Assembly: GCA_014804385.1 (NCBI GenBank)
Contig: JAAUZW010000036.1
Location: 141,491 to 150,460 of the forward strand
DNA length: 8,970 nucleotides
Direction of reading: 5' to 3'
Origin: Lachnospiraceae bacterium
GTDB lineage: Bacteria > Bacillota > Clostridia > Lachnospirales > Lachnospiraceae
Shown: one piece after another, positions 6,236 through 8,970 of the stretch
Layout of the letters: the number at the start of each line of letters is the position of its first letter
Position numbering within the stretch: the stretch's first letter is position 1
Translations under genes and position numbers: made by a program
Notes under the pieces: model-generated
What the model saw: only the letters and a program-made list of their open reading frames with translations
The model's database searches: none
What the model was told of the DNA's origin: nothing

Positions 6236-8776
6236 TTATTCCTTCCTGATATAGGAAATAAATTGATTTCCGTTCTCGCTTAGCCACTCTGTGGAGTCAT
6301 TCATACCTCGTTTCTCCAACGTGCCCTCAACAGGATCCATGACCACAATATTTAACTCATTAAAGCCCACGATCAACACCGCGTTACCGTCCGCCAATGT
6401 AGCAAGCACCGGAAGATCCTTATTGACATAATATAAAACCGCATCCAGGCTGCATCCTGACAGATCCAGTACAGTGCAGTCCTGAAGATCACTCTCCAAA
6501 ATGTCAAACACCGTGTCTCCCTGATTCAGACGACTCTGCGTATTTCTGGATATTCCCTCGTATTTCAGGATCGTATCCAGACAGACTGCCAGAGAACCTT
6601 TTGTCTCTGTCACTTCATCTTCCGTAATGGCCATGATCTGGTTGCGGGTACTTCTGGTTTCTCTCCTCCAGATATAATCTCCATCGTCATCCACCACCAC
6701 ACCCGCTTTGCGATTCGCTATATCCACCGCTTTGCCGGGATTTGCATAAATGCTTTCGATACCGTCCTTGCCGTACACATAAAAACGCTCTCCGGTCAAG
6801 TCCATGCTCAGCTCGCCCACCGAACGGCTTCCCTCAAAGAGGATCTCCTTGGGCGACAGATGCTTCAATGCCTTGTCATCTATCTCTTCTTTCACATCGA
6901 TTTGGCATATGGTCTCGTAGTTCTCTGTTACTACATAGTCAAGGGTATTGCTCCCGCTTTTTACTTCCTCTGTATTCATGATCTGATCGTCTGACGTTGG
7001 CACATAATTTTCACTCTCTTCGTCGTACACCACTCTGGAGAGCGTAAGCTGATTTTCCTCAATTTCGCTGTCCACCACATAGACGCCATCCTTCTGATAG
7101 GTCTTCAGAACATTGCCGTCATCACTCTGAATCTTCACACAATACATCGGAAAGGTCGTAATCCCTGTGGTGTTTTCCCGGACATCACTTTTTTTGGCAA
7201 GCCCATAGATCAGATCTTCCTCCATAAAACCCAGCACCGAAATGTACTCTCCCACACCCGCTTGAATTCTTGTCTGAGTCTGTGTGTTCAGGTTCATCAG
7301 GATTAAGCTACTGGCCGCATAGAGATCATTCCCCTCCTGCCAGACCAGCATCTTGTTGGAATCGGACACATGATAACCGCCCTCTTTAAGGCCCGTCACC
7401 AGCGTCTGTATCGAGACGGACTGCACATCCACCGCGTACACGCTCTCATCCAGCATAAAATAGTAGATCCCGGTCCTGCTCACATAAGAGAGTTTCTCGA
7501 TATCCGTCTTTAACAGTTCATAGGATTTATCATAGGGGATATAGGCCACCTCCTCCACAGTGTTCGTCATACTGTTATAGCCGTAAAGCACCACCCCTAC
7601 ACAGCCTTCATGTCTCCCCCTGTTCATATAGCCATAGACCAGAAATAGAATATTGCCCGTTTCATCCACTGTCAGCACACGGATGTCATATCGGTTGTAT
7701 GCGCTCCGCTCATCCATCAGTCCCTCTGTGTTATCATAAAAGCTAAACAATCTGGCCAGTTTATTGTCTGTCACATTATAGCTGTAAAGCTTGTCTGCCA
7801 CAGTGAAGGCAAACACATTGCCGCCATCGCTCTCCTTAAGCTCCACCTGATCTCCGGTGATTCCCAACACGATCTTATCGTTGACATAGACATCCGCCTG
7901 ATCGTCAAAAATCTGCTCCATGGTTCTCTCAAAATCCAGCAAATACATCCGATCCGGCGTATAGCGTATCCGGTAAAACTCTCGAATCCGGTAATATTCT
8001 ATATTTCTGCCCTTTTTGATCCCTGCCAGATATTCCATTGTAAAGGAACCCGTCTGTTCATCCAATTCTTTGATGACAATGTACGGCTCCGTCAACTCAG
8101 TGACCGCCAGATCACCCCAAGTCACCTGATTAAAGCTGGAGTGAATAGTGACCTTGTAAAAAGTCGAATTATCACCCTCCGCGTTGGATTCCAGATACTT
8201 TGTCAGCTCCTCCGCCGCTTCTTTATCGAAGGTGCGATCATGGAAATCCATGATATAGTCAAGCTTTTCCCGAATATTAAGTGAATCGCTTAAAACGATC
8301 CTAGAATAATACCGAATGGTCGTGCCCTCTGTCGGAGTCACTAAAAAAATAAGCATATATTCTGTATTATTCTCTATCAGATCCTTCAGGGTGATGTCAA
8401 AGGTGAGGACGTTATTCTCCTCTTCATATACGTCTACCGCCGTGTTTTCTATCAGCCGATCACCATCCAGACTTCTCACCTCGAAGGCTATTTCCTCCAT
8501 TTTTTGCCCATAGGTATCTATCCGCACACTGATCCTGCGGTCTTCGCCTACCGGCTGTAGGTTGTCCCGCAAATAAGCACAGTCCATATTCTGGGCATAC
8601 CCATGCAGACTACCCACCCTGTATGTGTCCACAAACATGGACAGCACAGGGTAGGTCGCCTCCCCCATCTCCGTTGTCATATCCGTATTTCCCTGATTCA
8701 TCAATGTGCTCAAAAGCACCAGTGCAAGCACAAAGATACAGCCAAGGAAAGCGCCTTTTACGATCGCTCTCTTCAT
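6236..8776 (-). CDS. large membrane-anchored extracytoplasmic protein with a C-terminal C39/papain-like, probably inactive, peptidase domain
   Basis: An 846-residue protein of unknown function. Residues 1-7 are basic and 8-27 hydrophobic, so it is a signal anchor or uncleaved signal peptide with the body outside the membrane. Residues about 80-165 look like a beta-sandwich (alternating strands, RISVRIDTYG to YYSRIVLSD). About 295-690 consists of many short strands with DxxGN-like turns, suggestive of a beta-propeller or sensor-type repeat fold. The C-terminal part (about 725-846) resembles C39-type peptidase domains: SLAVCLDTILKYEG places Cys732 at the start of a helix, LPVLATLADGNAVLIVGFNE corresponds to the strand that normally carries the catalytic His (here Asn798), and VVMDPVEG supplies Asp814. 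The His-to-Asn change suggests binding rather than cleavage. AGAGGA lies 11 bases before the ATG. It is probably translated with the partial gene upstream; its restored frame would end 15 bases away. Domain calls rest on reading, not on searches. Confidence 0.7.
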   Translation of the reverse strand: MKRAIVKGAFLGCIFVLALVLLSTLMNQGNTDMTTEMGEATYPVLSMFVDTYRVGSLHGYAQNMDCAYLRDNLQPVGEDRRISVRIDTYGQKMEEIAFEVRSLDGDRLIENTAVDVYEEENNVLTFDITLKDLIENNTEYMLIFLVTPTEGTTIRYYSRIVLSDSLNIREKLDYIMDFHDRTFDKEAAEELTKYLESNAEGDNSTFYKVTIHSSFNQVTWGDLAVTELTEPYIVIKELDEQTGSFTMEYLAGIKKGRNIEYYRIREFYRIRYTPDRMYLLDFERTMEQIFDDQADVYVNDKIVLGITGDQVELKESDGGNVFAFTVADKLYSYNVTDNKLARLFSFYDNTEGLMDERSAYNRYDIRVLTVDETGNILFLVYGYMNRGRHEGCVGVVLYGYNSMTNTVEEVAYIPYDKSYELLKTDIEKLSYVSRTGIYYFMLDESVYAVDVQSVSIQTLVTGLKEGGYHVSDSNKMLVWQEGNDLYAASSLILMNLNTQTQTRIQAGVGEYISVLGFMEEDLIYGLAKKSDVRENTTGITTFPMYCVKIQSDDGNVLKTYQKDGVYVVDSEIEENQLTLSRVVYDEESENYVPTSDDQIMNTEEVKSGSNTLDYVVTENYETICQIDVKEEIDDKALKHLSPKEILFEGSRSVGELSMDLTGERFYVYGKDGIESIYANPGKAVDIANRKAGVVVDDDGDYIWRRETRSTRNQIMAITEDEVTETKGSLAVCLDTILKYEGISRNTQSRLNQGDTVFDILESDLQDCTVLDLSGCSLDAVLYYVNKDLPVLATLADGNAVLIVGFNELNIVVMDPVEGTLEKRGMNDSTEWLSENGNQFISYIRKE

Positions 8777-8808
8777 AGCTTCAGAATTCCTCTATTTCAT
8801 GGCATCCT

Positions 8809-8970
8809 TTAAAATTTCAGGATACCGTTTCGATTCATATGTCGTTTTTTATAGATCTCATAACATAAAAGCACCTGAACAAACGCCGCGATATCTTCGT
8901 GTTCAGTCTCTGCACCCATCTCAGCGTCTCCGGATTGTTTCAGCTTATCCACGATGATCTGTGTCAGGCG
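8809..8970 (-). CDS. unrecognised protein, C-terminal part (5' end outside window), reading frame possibly disrupted near its end
   Basis: Only one minus-strand frame is open from the right edge. It gives 53 residues, starting RLTQIIVDKLKQSGDAEMG and ending at TAA 8811-8809. The composition is helical and charged; no family is recognised. After an A6 tract (8850-8845) this frame ends in KKRHMNRNGILKF, while the frame one base back reads TTYESKRYPEILKDAMK and ends at TAG 8794-8792. That alternative tail looks more like real protein, and its stop would lie 15 bases before the next gene start with the ribosome site overlapping it. The true end may therefore be 8792, with one A missing here by mutation or sequencing error. 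The gene and the 846-residue gene downstream are very probably one operon. Confidence 0.55.
   Translation of the reverse strand, partial: RLTQIIVDKLKQSGDAEMGAETEHEDIAAFVQVLLCYEIYKKRHMNRNGILKF

Noticed and set aside
1..8970. CRISPR arrays, tRNA or rRNA genes, insertion sequences, attachment sites
   Set aside because: Nothing with regular direct repeats, cloverleaf-like pairing, transposase motifs or paired terminal repeats was seen on reading both strands.

Overview
This 8,970-base window looks like chromosome of a low-to-mid GC Firmicute of class Clostridia, most probably family Lachnospiraceae. Grounds are a DnaD-type primosome protein followed by a DnaC-type helicase loader, a long clostridial form of ribose-phosphate pyrophosphokinase, a QueT-family queuosine-precursor transporter behind a short leader that resembles a preQ1 riboswitch, strong AGGAGG-like ribosome binding sites, and TTGACA/TATAAT promoters. 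The family assignment is from protein resemblance only. No tRNA, rRNA, CRISPR array, insertion sequence or phage gene was seen.

Left block (1-2434, plus strand): the 3' end of a dnaD-like gene, a dnaC-like AAA+ ATPase gene (best start TTG at 264) and a prs-like gene (best start ATG at 1247). Spacing is very tight, so this reads as one transcript joining replication initiation to PRPP supply. It ends at a perfect 10-bp hairpin terminator (2473-2502) that can work on both strands.

Middle block (2510-5353, minus strand): a two-gene operon, transcribed right to left, of a membrane-anchored SGNH-hydrolase-like protein (GTG start, 4037-5353) and an MBOAT-family O-acyltransferase (2510-4012). The pair resembles the systems that move acyl groups across the membrane onto cell-surface polymers (AlgI/AlgJ/AlgX, DltB/DltD, PatA/PatB). 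No dltA, dltC or polysaccharide gene is nearby. The block, especially the SGNH gene, is AT-richer than the genes around it and has its own promoter.

Right block: a divergent intergenic region (5354-5642) carries one near-consensus promoter per direction and a preQ1-like leader, followed by queT (5643-6182). A GC-rich bidirectional terminator overlaps the queT stop codon. Convergent to queT is a gene for a large membrane-anchored extracytoplasmic protein of 846 residues (6236-8776, minus). Its C-terminus looks like a C39/papain-like peptidase domain in which the expected catalytic His is Asn. Upstream of it is the 3' end of another minus-strand gene (8809-8970), whose reading frame appears to be shifted at an A6 tract close to its end.

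The points most worth a second look are the apparent pseudo-peptidase, the orphan MBOAT-SGNH cassette, the altered ribose-5-phosphate loop of the Prs homologue, the possible pseudoknot that would mask the queT ribosome binding site, and the A6 frame disruption.
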